In this document: positions 16,393 to 24,682 of the stretch, piece after piece
Numbering within the stretch: position 1 is the first letter of the stretch
How the letters are laid out: each line of letters begins with the position of its first letter
Assembly (NCBI RefSeq): GCF_001742745.1
Contig: NZ_MJAK01000007.1
Coordinates: 1 to 64,000, forward strand
Reading direction: 5' to 3'
Origin: Curtobacterium sp. ER1/6
GTDB taxonomy: Bacteria > Actinomycetota > Actinomycetes > Actinomycetales > Microbacteriaceae
DNA: 64,000 bases
Translations under genes and position numbers: made by a program
The notes under the pieces: generated by a model
The model's input: only the letters and a program-made list of their open reading frames with translations
Database searches by the model: none
What the model was told of the DNA's origin: nothing

Positions 16393-16935
16393 ATGGCCTC
16401 GCTGCGCACCCCCGACCCCGACTCCGGCTGGCTGTCCGACGAGGAACTGGCGAACGTCCGCCGTCGGCTGCCCATCTGCTACGTCGAGGCACTCCCCGTC
16501 CGCACCGACGGCCTCGGTGTCGTGACCGAGGTCGGCGTGCTGCTCCGGGTGTCCCCGAGCGGTTCGATCGCCCGGACGCTCGTCTCCGGGCGCGTGATGT
16601 TCGGCGAGTCGATCCGGACGGCGCTCTTCCGGCACCTCGAGAAGGACCTCGGCCCGATGGCCTTCCCGCAGCTGCCCTCGAGCCCGACGCCGTTCACGGT
16701 GGCGGAGTACTTCCCGCTGCCCGGCGCCTCGGTCTACACCGACGAGCGGCAGCACGCGATCTCGCTGGCGTACGTCGTCCCGGTCACCGGGACGTGCGAG
16801 CCGCGGCAGGACGCCCTCGAGCTCACGTGGATGAGCCCGATGGAGGCGGCCTCCGACGCCGTCGCCGAGGAGATGGAGGGTGGTCGCGGCACCCTGCTCC
16901 GCGCCGGCCTCGCCTCGGTCGGCGCCCTGCACTAG
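16393..16935 (+). CDS. DUF4916 / Nudix-like protein
   Basis: A 180-residue protein matching the actinobacterial DUF4916 pattern: an opening GWLSDEELANVRRRLPICYVEALPV, then a Nudix-like beta-grasp region (TEVGVLLRV, GRVMFGE) and the motif ALELTWMSP near residue 140. The canonical Nudix box GX5EX7REUXEEXGU is not intact; the corresponding helix reads ESIRTALFRHLEKDLG, so hydrolase activity is doubtful. It is divergent from the esterase, with 73 bases between starts. No biochemical role is known to me. Confidence 0.75.
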   Translation: MASLRTPDPDSGWLSDEELANVRRRLPICYVEALPVRTDGLGVVTEVGVLLRVSPSGSIARTLVSGRVMFGESIRTALFRHLEKDLGPMAFPQLPSSPTPFTVAEYFPLPGASVYTDERQHAISLAYVVPVTGTCEPRQDALELTWMSPMEAASDAVAEEMEGGRGTLLRAGLASVGALH

Positions 16936-17100
16936 CCACCACCGGGGCGCTGCCGGGCCGAGCCCGCGACGATGCCGGCCTGCTCCGAACCACGGAAGCG
17001 ACATCGAACCACCGGTGCGGCCCGGTTTCATGTCGGCCCCGTGGTTCGACCCGCGGGTGGGCGGGCGAACGGACCGACGCAGTGCCCGCACGCGCGACGA

Positions 17101-17130
17101 AGCCCCCGGATCCGATCGGATCCGGGGGCT
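17101..17130. terminator. 30-bp perfect palindromic terminator
   Basis: Every base pairs in a 15-bp stem with the core GGATCCGATCGGATCC. It lies 24 bases beyond the stop of the minus-strand CsbD gene and downstream of the plus-strand DUF4916 gene, so it can serve both. The 3' side continues TTCG rather than a T-run. Confidence 0.7.
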
Positions 17131-17154
17131 TCGCAGCGCGGTCGTGGACCGGCT

Positions 17155-17355
17155 TCAGTGCTTCTCGTCGCGGAGGCTGTCGGCGACGCCGTGCGCCGCG
17201 TCCTTCACGTCGTCGACGCCCTGCTTGGCAGACGCCTTGGCCTGGTCGGTCTGACCCTCGGCCTTCAGCTTGTCGTTGCCGGTCAGGTTGCCGATGCCTT
17301 CCTTGAGCTTCCCGCCGAGCTTCTCGCCGGTGTGGTTCTCTTCGCTGCCAGCCAT
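17155..17355 (-). CDS. CsbD-family stress protein
   Basis: A 66-residue, very hydrophilic helical protein of the CsbD family (general-stress-induced in Bacillus under sigma B). Typical features are the opening GSEENHTGEKLGGKLKEG, the core GNLTGNDKLKAEGQTDQAK and a Lys/Asp-rich tail. A good ribosome site (GGAAGGAG) precedes the ATG. The precise function of the family is unknown. It stands alone on the minus strand, followed by the perfect palindrome. Confidence 0.9.
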   Translation of the reverse strand: MAGSEENHTGEKLGGKLKEGIGNLTGNDKLKAEGQTDQAKASAKQGVDDVKDAAHGVADSLRDEKH

Positions 17356-17488
17356 ACGGTCTCCTTCCAACGACGGACGATTCCCCGTCGGCCACTCACG
17401 CGGCCTTCGGTGACCCAGAACGTACGCGTCCGGCGTCGCGCTGCGCGCAGCGACCATTCAGGTTCGGATCCCGGCGTGGACCGCGACC

Positions 17489-19129
17489 TCAGTGGCGGTC
17501 GGCCGCCCCCGCCGGACGGGAGGCGCGACGCGAGCCGCCGCGACGACCGCCGCCGGACTCGGAGCCGGCACCACGACCCGCCGCGTAGCCGCCCTCGGAC
17601 GACCACACCGGAGCGGACCCACCGCGCACGACGTCGCTCGACGCCCGGCGGCTGCCGCCCGAACGGCGCTGACCGCCGGCAGCGGCACCGCCCGCCGACG
17701 CACCACGGGCCGAACCGCCGCGGGAACCGGCAGCGCCGGCGCCCTCGGTGACCGGACGCCCACCGCGACCGCCGCCGTTCCGACCCGAGCCGCGACCGGC
17801 CGACGCGGTCTCGGGGGCCTGCGCCGCGCCTCCCGACCGTCCGCCGCGACCACGGCGACGACCGCTGCCCGCGGTCTCGGAGCGGGACGACTCGGCCGCA
17901 CGCGGCTGGCGCTGGCGCTGCTGCTGGACCGGGGCCTCCTCGACGTGGCGGATCGGGGCGACCTCGCCGACCAGCGTCGTGACGGCGGGCGAGGTCGCGG
18001 TGACCTGCTGCGGCGTGACCTTGATCGCGGCCGCACGCATCATCTGCGCGACGTCGCGGCGCTCGGCCGGCATCGTCACGGTGACGACGTCACCCGACGA
18101 ACCGGCGCGCGCGGTGCGACCCGAGCGGTGCAGGTACGCCTTGTGCTCGGTCGGCGGGTCGACGTGCACGACGAGCTCGACGTGGTCGACGTGCACGCCC
18201 CGGGCGGCGACGTCGGTCGCGACGAGCACGAGGGCCTCGCCGGAGGAGAACTTCGCCAGGTTCCGCTCACGGGCGCCCTGCGACAGGTTGCCCTGCAGGT
18301 CGACCGCGGGGATGCCCTGCGAGCTGAGCTGCTTCGCCAGGCGCTTCGCGTGGTGCTTCGTGCGCATGAACATGATGCGACGACCGGTGCCCGAGGCGAG
18401 CACGCGGACGAGGTCCTTCTTCGCGTCGGCGTCGGCGACCTCGAACAGGTGGTGGGTCATCGCCTCGACGGGGCTGGTCTCGTCGTCGACGGAGTGCATC
18501 ACCGGGCTGTGCAGGAACTTCTTGACGAGCTTGTCCACGCCGTTGTCGAGCGTGGCGGAGAAGAGCAGACGCTGCCCCTGCTCCGGCGTCGCCTGCATGA
18601 TCTTCGTCACGCCGGGCAGGAAGCCCATGTCAGCCATGTGGTCGGCCTCGTCGAGGACGGTGACCTCGATGTCGCCGAGGTGCACGTGGCCCTGCTGCAT
18701 GAGGTCGGCGAGGCGACCCGGGCAGGCGACGACCACGTCGACGCCGGCGCGCAGGGCGTCGACCTGACGGCCCTGGCCGACACCGCCGAAGATCGTGGTG
18801 GTGTTCAGACCCATCGACTTCGCCAGCGGCGCGAGGGTCGCGTCGATCTGCGTCGCGAGCTCACGCGTTGGGGCGAGCACGAGCGCGCGGGGGCGGCCGG
18901 CACGACGGGGGCGGCGGCTCGCGGCGAGGCGGGCGGCCAGCGGGATCGCGAACGCGATCGTCTTGCCGGAGCCGGTGCGGCCGCGACCGAGCACGTCCTT
19001 GCCCTGCAGGGAGTCGGGGAGCGTGTCGGCCTGGATCGGGAAGGCGGTCTCCTTGCCCTGCTGGGCGAGGACCTGGGCCATCGGCGCGGGCACGCCGAGA
19101 TCGGTGAAACGGATGTCCTGGTTGGTCAT
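17489..19129 (-). CDS. DEAD-box ATP-dependent RNA helicase
   Basis: A 546-residue RNA helicase that remodels structured RNA, often in cold adaptation and ribosome assembly. Motifs seen are the Q motif FTDLGVPAPMAQVLAQQG…FPIQ, motif I GRTGSGKT near residue 52, motif Ia PTRELA, motif II DEAD (VLDEADHM), motif III SAT and motif VI HRSGRTARAG. The final roughly 140 residues are an Arg/Gly/Ser/Ala-rich disordered tail (RGRGG, GRGSGRNGGGRGG) typical of RNA-binding tails in the RhlE/CsdA group. The ATG at 19129 follows AAAGGT. The leader upstream is long and structured. Confidence 0.92.
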   Translation of the reverse strand: MTNQDIRFTDLGVPAPMAQVLAQQGKETAFPIQADTLPDSLQGKDVLGRGRTGSGKTIAFAIPLAARLAASRRPRRAGRPRALVLAPTRELATQIDATLAPLAKSMGLNTTTIFGGVGQGRQVDALRAGVDVVVACPGRLADLMQQGHVHLGDIEVTVLDEADHMADMGFLPGVTKIMQATPEQGQRLLFSATLDNGVDKLVKKFLHSPVMHSVDDETSPVEAMTHHLFEVADADAKKDLVRVLASGTGRRIMFMRTKHHAKRLAKQLSSQGIPAVDLQGNLSQGARERNLAKFSSGEALVLVATDVAARGVHVDHVELVVHVDPPTEHKAYLHRSGRTARAGSSGDVVTVTMPAERRDVAQMMRAAAIKVTPQQVTATSPAVTTLVGEVAPIRHVEEAPVQQQRQRQPRAAESSRSETAGSGRRRGRGGRSGGAAQAPETASAGRGSGRNGGGRGGRPVTEGAGAAGSRGGSARGASAGGAAAGGQRRSGGSRRASSDVVRGGSAPVWSSEGGYAAGRGAGSESGGGRRGGSRRASRPAGAADRH

Positions 19130-19195
19130 GGTGACCTTTCGAGCCGGCTCGTGCCGGCCGTGGGCGCGCTGGCATGTGGCGCGCGGGCGGGAACC

Positions 19196-19219
19196 CCGCG
19201 TCAGCAGAGGCTGACGCGG
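19196..19219 (-). promoter_or_regulatory. Hairpin in the helicase 5' leader
   Basis: Arms 19196-19205 and 19210-19219 pair perfectly (10 bp) around an AGAG loop, 67 bases before the helicase start on its transcribed leader. A TATGCT box on the minus strand (19337-19342) could be the -10 of a promoter giving a leader of about 200 bases; no clear -35 accompanies it. Long structured leaders are common for cold-inducible RNA helicases. Confidence 0.35.
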
Positions 19220-19397
19220 TCGCCGCAGCAGAGAGCCTGGCACCGGGATGTCGGTGCGCGATCATCGACCGGATGAGGGTCGGGAGTCGGGGGCGTCCGT
19301 ACGACGCACGAGGCGATCGGCGCCTCGAGTACCTCCAGCATAGCGTGCGGGTGCCGGATCCGGGCCGGACCGTTCGCCGAGCGCGTGCGATGATCCC

Positions 19398-20249
19398 GTG
19401 GTGCACACCCGATCCGTCCTGCTGACCGCCGCGGTCGCCCTGGTCGCCGTGCTCGGCAGCACGGGCTGCGCCGCCGGTGCCGCCCCCGCCACCGCGCCCA
19501 CCGCACGGGCGGCGTCGTACGCGAACCTGCCGACGTCGGGCCGTCCGGACTACCAGCTCGGCGGCGGGTACACCCCGGCCGCGGGCGTCACGATCGTCGA
19601 GCGCGACAGCACCGACCGGCCGGCCCCCGGGACGTACGGCATCTGCTACGTCAACGGCTTCCAGACGCAGCCGGGCACGCTGGCCGACTGGCAGCGCGCA
19701 GCACCGTCGGCGCTCCTCCGCGACGCTGCGGGGAAGACCGTGTCGGACCCGGGCTGGCCGGACGAGGTGCTCCTCGACACCCGGACGGCGGCGAAGCGGA
19801 CGGCGATCACGAAGGTCCTGACCAGGTCGGTCGCCCGGTGTGCCGACCGGGGGTTCGACGCGGTCGAGTTCGACAACCTCGACTCGTGGACGCGCTCCGG
19901 GAAGCGGCTGACCCGGTCCGGGAACCTCGCGCTCGCCGCGTCGCTCGTCCGGGTCGGGCACGCGCACGGGCTCGCCGTCGGGCAGAAGAACACGCCGCAG
20001 CTCGGGACGGCCGGGCGGCAGACCACGGGCTTCGACTTCGTCGTCGCCGAGGAGTGCGTGCAGTACGAGGAGTGCTCGGCCTACACGGACGTCTACGGGA
20101 AGCGCGTGATCGACATCGAGTACGCGGACACCCTCGACCGCCCGTGGTCGTCGGTGTGCGCGCTGCGGGACCGTCCGGCGATGACGATCCTGCGGGACCG
20201 CGACCTGGTCACTCCGTCGGACGACGCGTACGTCTCGGAACACTGCTGA
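19398..20249 (+). CDS. Secreted GH114-type glycosidase (endo-alpha-1,4-polygalactosaminidase-like)
   Basis: A 283-residue exported protein. The signal peptide ends in LGSTGCAAG, so it is probably a lipoprotein. The mature domain is a TIM-barrel of the GH114/TM1410 group: ICYVNGFQ near residue 77 (usually YISVG in relatives), WPDEVLLDTR near 118, GFDAVEFDNLDSW near 154 with the acidic pair, VGQKN near 195 and DFVVAEECVQY near 212. GH114 enzymes cut galactosaminogalactan-type polymers. Two adjacent GTG codons (19398 and 19401) can start it. It is divergent from the DEAD-box helicase. Confidence 0.8.
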   Translation: MVHTRSVLLTAAVALVAVLGSTGCAAGAAPATAPTARAASYANLPTSGRPDYQLGGGYTPAAGVTIVERDSTDRPAPGTYGICYVNGFQTQPGTLADWQRAAPSALLRDAAGKTVSDPGWPDEVLLDTRTAAKRTAITKVLTRSVARCADRGFDAVEFDNLDSWTRSGKRLTRSGNLALAASLVRVGHAHGLAVGQKNTPQLGTAGRQTTGFDFVVAEECVQYEECSAYTDVYGKRVIDIEYADTLDRPWSSVCALRDRPAMTILRDRDLVTPSDDAYVSEHC

Positions 20250-20372
20250 GCGCACGCCGCGGTGGTGCGGTGGGGACGGACGGCCGGGAGGCCCGGCTCG
20301 TCTCCGGCGCCTGCGTCGCGTGACGGGGCGGTTGCCTCGGACAGCGCGGTCGCCTCGGACCGGGTGGTCGCC

Positions 20373-20732
20373 TCAGGCGGGCCAGGCCTCGCGCAGGGCT
20401 GCCGCGGCCTGGTCGGCGGAGAGCCCCGCCTCCTTCGCCGCGGCCACCAGGGCGCGTGCGGCGTCAGCGACGGCGTCCGGCACCGCGGCGGGCCGGACCA
20501 CCCGGGTCCCGGCGCCGCGTGCGGTGTGCACGAGTCCGGTCTCCTCGAGCAGCTGGTAGGCCTTCGCGACCGTCCCGGCAGCCAGGCCGAGCTCCTCGGC
20601 GAGGGCCCGCACGCTCGGCAGGCGCTCCCCGTCCACCAGGTACCCGGCCGCGATCTGCGCGGCGATCTGCGAGCGGACCTGCTCGAAGGGCGGCACGCGA
20701 CCGCCCACGTCGAGGGCCACGAGTCCCGTCAT
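20373..20732 (-). CDS. GntR-family regulator, YtrA-like short form
   Basis: A 119-residue transcription factor with the GntR winged helix at about residues 15-80 (PPFEQVRSQIAAQIAAGYLVDGERLPSVRALAEELG, then KAYQLLEETGLV) and only a short helical tail. This size marks the YtrA subfamily, which usually controls an adjacent ABC transporter. Here no transporter adjoins; the gene upstream on the same strand is DUF1684, 46 bases away. The ATG at 20732 was preferred because it gives the standard short N-terminus. Confidence 0.85.
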   Translation of the reverse strand: MTGLVALDVGGRVPPFEQVRSQIAAQIAAGYLVDGERLPSVRALAEELGLAAGTVAKAYQLLEETGLVHTARGAGTRVVRPAAVPDAVADAARALVAAAKEAGLSADQAAAALREAWPA

Positions 20733-20778
20733 GCGCTCCACCGTTGCGTCCTGTCCGTTGCGTGTCTGCTGGTCGGTG

Positions 20779-21420
20779 TCAGAAGTCGTACTGCTCGCCG
20801 ACCGGGATCGGCACGGCGACGGTGTTGCCCGGGGGTGCGAGTGGGCACGCCCACGCCGGGTCGTACGCGCACGACGGGTTGTACGCGAAGTTGAAGTCGA
20901 GGACGAGCTCGCCGTCGTCGCCGCCGAGGTCCGCACCCTTGATCGTGTCGAGCAGGTAGCGCCCGCCGCCGTACGTGCCACGAGCCCTGCCGGCGCTGGC
21001 GTCCTTCACCGGCACGAAGATCCCGCCCGCGTACCCGCCGTGCGACCAGACGTCGAGCGTGCCGATGCCCGGCAGCCGGACGACGCCGAGCCGGTCGAAG
21101 TGCACGATCCCGTCGGTGCCGGTCTCGACGTCCATCGCCTGCGGGTCCGCGTCCTCGATCCGGGCGCGGAACCGCCACTCCGGGTCGTAGTCGGGCACGG
21201 GCAGTGCCTCGAAGTCGCGCGCGTCCTCGTCGAGCAGCGGACTGGCCGGGTGCTCACCGAACATCGCGTCGCGGGTCTCGCGCCACATCGCGTGGGCGGT
21301 CTCGGGGTCCGACGTGGCGCGCACGCGGCGGTACAGGTCGAAGGTCATCCGCCGCCAGTCCACGGTGGCGAGCGTGCTGTGCACGCGCTCCCGGGCCCTC
21401 GGCTCCTGCGTCTGGCTCAC
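20779..21420 (-). CDS. DUF1684 family protein
   Basis: A 213-residue cytoplasmic protein. The family hallmarks are present: an acidic N-terminal part, GEHPASPLLDEDARDF, PDYDPEWRFRARIE, a YAGGIFVPVKDASAG turn, GGRYLLDTIKGADLG, and the final FNFAYNPSCAYDPAWACPLAPPGN motif. Function is unknown. The long open frame upstream is spurious; the GTG at 21420 starts where family members do. It is likely co-transcribed with the GntR gene downstream. Confidence 0.85.
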   Translation of the reverse strand: MSQTQEPRARERVHSTLATVDWRRMTFDLYRRVRATSDPETAHAMWRETRDAMFGEHPASPLLDEDARDFEALPVPDYDPEWRFRARIEDADPQAMDVETGTDGIVHFDRLGVVRLPGIGTLDVWSHGGYAGGIFVPVKDASAGRARGTYGGGRYLLDTIKGADLGGDDGELVLDFNFAYNPSCAYDPAWACPLAPPGNTVAVPIPVGEQYDF

Positions 21421-21549
21421 ACGGCGAGCGTACGCCCGGCTCCTCCGGACCCGCCAGCGGTCGTCGGTGGGTCGGGAGAGCCCGGGGCCCGCGGGCCGAC
21501 GGGCCGTGGCAGGATGGGCCCGATGTCGGAGAACACGAGGGGGACGTGG

Positions 21550-21882
21550 ATGTTGCGAAGTGCCCGGAAGAGCGCACTGGTCGGGTCGACCGTGGCGGCA
21601 CTGGTGGTCGTCCTGAGCGGGTGCACGGTGTCCGCGAACCGGACGACGTCTCCGGAGGGGCTGGCCCGCGTCGTCGCCGACTCGCTCGAGAAGAGCGTCG
21701 GTCAGCGTCCCGAGGTCGACTGCGGCGACGACTCCGTCGACCTGAAGGACGGGAACGTCGTGCACTGCGACGTCAACACCGCGGGCTTCGACACGAAGTA
21801 CGACGCGACGGTCGAGATCGGGGACGTCGACGGCAGCAAGTACTCCGTGGACGTGCAGGTCGCGGACACCCCCGAGGGCTGA
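21550..21882 (+). CDS. DUF4333-like small lipoprotein
   Basis: A 110-residue lipoprotein. After a short Arg/Lys start comes a hydrophobic core and VVLSGCTV, the lipobox. The mature part has two cysteines placed as in DUF4333 (VDCGDDSVDLKDGNVVHCDV), predicted to form a disulfide on the cell surface. Alternative starts at 21514 and 21523 would lengthen the N-terminus, but GAGGGGG directly before 21550 fits ribosome binding. It stands between convergent and divergent minus-strand genes and has no operon partner. Confidence 0.7.
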   Translation: MLRSARKSALVGSTVAALVVVLSGCTVSANRTTSPEGLARVVADSLEKSVGQRPEVDCGDDSVDLKDGNVVHCDVNTAGFDTKYDATVEIGDVDGSKYSVDVQVADTPEG

Positions 21883-21946
21883 CGGGCACCAGGACCGACG
21901 GGCCCGAGGACCGGTGGGCCCGAGGACCGGTGGGCCCGGACGGCCC

Positions 21947-22432
21947 TCAGACGAGCCGCGCCGACTCGATGATCCCGCGGAGCACGGGGACGAGCCGCTC
22001 GCCCTCGTCGGCGCCGCAGGTCCCGGTGATGCCGACGACGTCGGCGAAGCCGTCGTGCTGGACCGCCGTGAGCTGGACCGCCTGGAAGACCGTGCCCGTC
22101 CCCGGGAGCACGAACGCACCCTCGATGCGGTAGCCGTCGAGCCCGAGCACCGTCCGGTACTCGCTCCCGAGCTCGGCCCACCGCTCGGCACCCTCGAGTG
22201 CCGCGGTGTTCTCCGCGATCGCCGTCGCGAGGGCGGGAGCGTCCTCGCCCCCGGCCGTCGCGACCCGTCGGACGGTCACGGCGACGTTCGCCCGGAAGGC
22301 ACCGCGCTGCTCGCGCTCCGCGACGGCGAGTGCGGCATCGGCGACGATCAGCGGTTCCCAGTCGGCCGGGTGGTCGACCGCGACGACGGGGATCGGTGCG
22401 AACGGGGCGGCGTCGGATCTCGTGGTGGGCAT
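21947..22432 (-). CDS. LpqN/Mog1-like protein of the ESX-like locus
   Basis: A 161-residue protein without a signal peptide. The pattern (ADWEPLIVAD, GAFRANVAVTVRR, GYRIEGAFVLPGTGTVFQAVQL, DVVGITGTC) resembles the Mog1/PsbP-like fold seen in LpqN-type actinobacterial proteins, although the lipoprotein signal of LpqN is missing. It is the third gene of a run transcribed 24101 to 21947 after two WXG100-like genes. It might be a chaperone or a protective partner for the long repeat protein. The fold assignment is tentative. Confidence 0.5.
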   Translation of the reverse strand: MPTTRSDAAPFAPIPVVAVDHPADWEPLIVADAALAVAEREQRGAFRANVAVTVRRVATAGGEDAPALATAIAENTAALEGAERWAELGSEYRTVLGLDGYRIEGAFVLPGTGTVFQAVQLTAVQHDGFADVVGITGTCGADEGERLVPVLRGIIESARLV

Positions 22433-22461
22433 GCTGTCCTCTTGCTCGTCGGTCCGGTGGG

Positions 22462-23787
22462 TCAGAACCCGAAGAAGGAGCCCACGTCGTCGACGAACTC
22501 CTTCGGGTCGATGTTGATGTGCACGTTGCCACCGGCTCCGACGCCGAGTGCTCCGGCGAGCCTCGCCTCGAGGTCGATGTCGTCCGCCGAGACCTCGGCT
22601 GCGGCCTTGACCTCGCCGCCGGCTCCTGCCCGGACGTCGACGCCGCTGCCGATCGAGACGCCCATGAACGAGGTGCTGTAGTCGACGCCGGTCTTCGCGC
22701 CGGCGAAGGCACTCGCGCCGGCCTCGGCGCTCGCACCCTTGGGGCCCGCCTCGACCTTGCCGCTCGCGGACGCTCCCGCGCCCGCGTCGGCGTGGCCGGA
22801 GGCCTTCGCGCCCACGAACCCGTTCTGGTAGTCCACCGAGCCCTTCGCCCGGGCGCCGGCGAACGCGTCGACGGAGCCCTCGGCCGAGACGCCGTTCACG
22901 CGGTCGGCCTTCGCGGACGCAGCGGCGGCCACGCTCGCACCACCGAAGGCCTCGGCCGCGCCGTCGAGCGACCCGCCGAGTCCCTCGTAGTGTCCGTGTG
23001 CGTCCGCCTTGCCCCCGGCGAACGCCTCGGCCGACGCGGAGCCGGAGAACCCGTCCTCGTCCTCGTGCGCCTCGGCCTTCGCCTCGGACCCCACCCCGGC
23101 GAAGGTGTCGGCGTCTCCTCGGACCGATCCGACACCGTCCAGCGACGCCGAACCCTCGGCTGATGCGCCGACGCCGGCCTTCGCGTGCGCGGAGGCCTGC
23201 TGGTCGGACGCCGTCGCGGACGCGGAGGCGCCGGTGTCGGCCTCCCAGCCGTGCGCGGACGACGACCCGCTCGCGTGCGTCGGTGCGGTCTCACGACCGA
23301 TGGCGTCGAGCGCGGCCGCGCACGTGGCAGCGGCGGTCTCGTAGGCCTCGACCGCCTGCAGGACGCTCGTCTCGACCGCGGCGTTGCGACTGGTCACGTC
23401 GTCGTCGTCGTGCCAGTCGTAGGTGGGGTCGTCCGACGCCCGCCCGACCTCGCTGCGGAGCTCCGAGGCCGCGGTCGCCGCGGACGCCAGGGACCGCTTC
23501 GCCGTGTCGACCGCGTCCGCGAACGTCTCGAGCGCGGTGGCCGCTCGGTCGAAGGCGCCGGCGAGCGCCTCGGCAGCCCACTTCGGAGCGAGCGTGGCGT
23601 CGATCAGCGTGGCACTCTCCTGGGCGACGTACACCAGGCCGAGTCCGCTCCACCGGTCGTCGACCTCGGCGGTGACCGTGGAGACGGTCTTCGTCGCCGA
23701 CCGCATGTCGGACGCGGCGGTGCGCAGCCCGTCCGCGTCGGCGTCGACGGCGGGGAACGCCGACGCGTCGACGAGTGCGCCGCTCAC
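22462..23787 (-). CDS. Long WXG100-like protein with a Gly/Ala/Ser repeat tail
   Basis: A 441-residue protein. Residues about 1-150 are helical and carry a WSGLGLVYV turn and regularly spaced Ala/Leu heptads, like the N-terminal export domain of LXG/WXG100 substrates. Residues about 190-400 are a long Ala/Gly/Ser/Asp tract with short recurring phrases (GSASLDGVG, AFAGGKADAHG, AFAGARAKGSVD, AFAGAKTGVD), suggesting a repetitive beta structure. The end is acidic and aromatic (PKEFVDDVGSFFGF). No toxin active site is recognisable. It overlaps the upstream gene by 4 bases (ATGA). Probably a type VII-like secreted or surface protein; no secretion ATPase lies in the window. Confidence 0.55.
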   Translation of the reverse strand: MSGALVDASAFPAVDADADGLRTAASDMRSATKTVSTVTAEVDDRWSGLGLVYVAQESATLIDATLAPKWAAEALAGAFDRAATALETFADAVDTAKRSLASAATAASELRSEVGRASDDPTYDWHDDDDVTSRNAAVETSVLQAVEAYETAAATCAAALDAIGRETAPTHASGSSSAHGWEADTGASASATASDQQASAHAKAGVGASAEGSASLDGVGSVRGDADTFAGVGSEAKAEAHEDEDGFSGSASAEAFAGGKADAHGHYEGLGGSLDGAAEAFGGASVAAAASAKADRVNGVSAEGSVDAFAGARAKGSVDYQNGFVGAKASGHADAGAGASASGKVEAGPKGASAEAGASAFAGAKTGVDYSTSFMGVSIGSGVDVRAGAGGEVKAAAEVSADDIDLEARLAGALGVGAGGNVHINIDPKEFVDDVGSFFGF

Positions 23788-24101
23788 CGCTCGTCCTCGG
23801 GCAGTCGGACCCGCGGGGTCCGTCCGGCCATCTCGGCGTCAGCGGCGTCGTAGGCCTGCGTCGCGGTGGTCGCCGCAGTCCTGGCCGCAGCGATGTGCTC
23901 GTGCAGGTTCGGGACGACGGACCGGAAGTCCTCCGCCAGACGCTCGAGGCCTCCTCGCGCGCTCGAGGAACCCACCGCGGTCAGCGCTGCCTCGACGGCC
24001 GCGACGACTGCCGCGTCGGCCTCGCGGAGTCGCTCGAGTCGCCCGTCGACACCCACGAGCACGGACAGCACCCCGCCCGGGTCGATCGCGTACTGGTCCA
24101 C
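23784..24101 (-). CDS. Small WXG100-superfamily-like protein (DUF6507-like)
   Basis: A 105-residue all-helical protein without a signal peptide. Its opening YAIDPGGVLSVL and closing ATQAYDAADAEMA resemble the DUF6507 group of ESX-type helical hairpins, and the length is right for an EsxA/EsxB-like partner. Its stop overlaps the start of the 441-residue protein, so the two should be made together, perhaps as a secreted pair. The assignment is from pattern memory only. Confidence 0.5.
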   Translation of the reverse strand: MDQYAIDPGGVLSVLVGVDGRLERLREADAAVVAAVEAALTAVGSSSARGGLERLAEDFRSVVPNLHEHIAAARTAATTATQAYDAADAEMAGRTPRVRLPEDER

Positions 24102-24196
24102 GGTGATCCCCCTCTGATCGTTCCGATCGCACTCCGAGCCGGCCCCCCGGAGTACCCGGCCACCCTAGCCGAGGAGCGCTCATCGTGGCAGCGGGA

Positions 24197-24568
24197 TCAG
24201 TCGCGGCCGAGGAGTCTGCCGACCATCCGCCCCACCGCACTCCGTCGCTTCGTCCAACCGGCGCGGGCGAGGACGTCGTCCACCGGTCCGGTCACGTCGC
24301 TCGACCGGAACGAGAAGGCGGTGTTCTCCCCGTCCCAGTTCTTCTGCACCACGCTCGTCGTGTACTCCCCGCTGTCGTCGAGGAGCGTGACGCGGTAGCG
24401 CCACTCGGCCTTGCCCCAGGCGAGCTGGGCGCCCTGGAGCCGGTGACGCCAGACCGCTACGATCCGGTCGTCGTCCTTCCGGACCTCGAAGGGGTGGGAC
24501 CCGTCGTTCAGGGCGAGGAGCGCCTGCTCGACCTCGGCTGCGGGGCGGTGCGGGGGAACGGTCGTCAT
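24197..24568 (-). CDS. Hypothetical protein
   Basis: A 123-residue soluble protein I do not recognise. It starts MTTVPPHRPAAEVEQALLAL and has a central strand-rich part (VWRHRL, AEWRYRVTLLDDSGEYTTSVVQKNW) ending in a basic tail (GRMVGRLLGRD). It lies 95 bases upstream of the ESX-like genes on the same strand, so it may share their transcript. The strand pattern would fit a small beta-barrel; no catalytic residues stand out. Confidence 0.65.
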   Translation of the reverse strand: MTTVPPHRPAAEVEQALLALNDGSHPFEVRKDDDRIVAVWRHRLQGAQLAWGKAEWRYRVTLLDDSGEYTTSVVQKNWDGENTAFSFRSSDVTGPVDDVLARAGWTKRRSAVGRMVGRLLGRD

Positions 24569-24682
24569 GGGTGCAGCCTAGGGACGGGGTGCCCGTTCGT
24601 GCCGCTCACCCGCGGAGGACCCGGCCGACGGACGTCGTCGGGCGACCCGGCGCTGCAGCGGCGGGAGCGCCAGGAGGCACGG

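Noticed and set aside
17101..17130. Possible phage or plasmid attachment site
   Set aside because: The palindrome lies between ordinary genes, with no integrase or second copy in the window; a terminator explains it.
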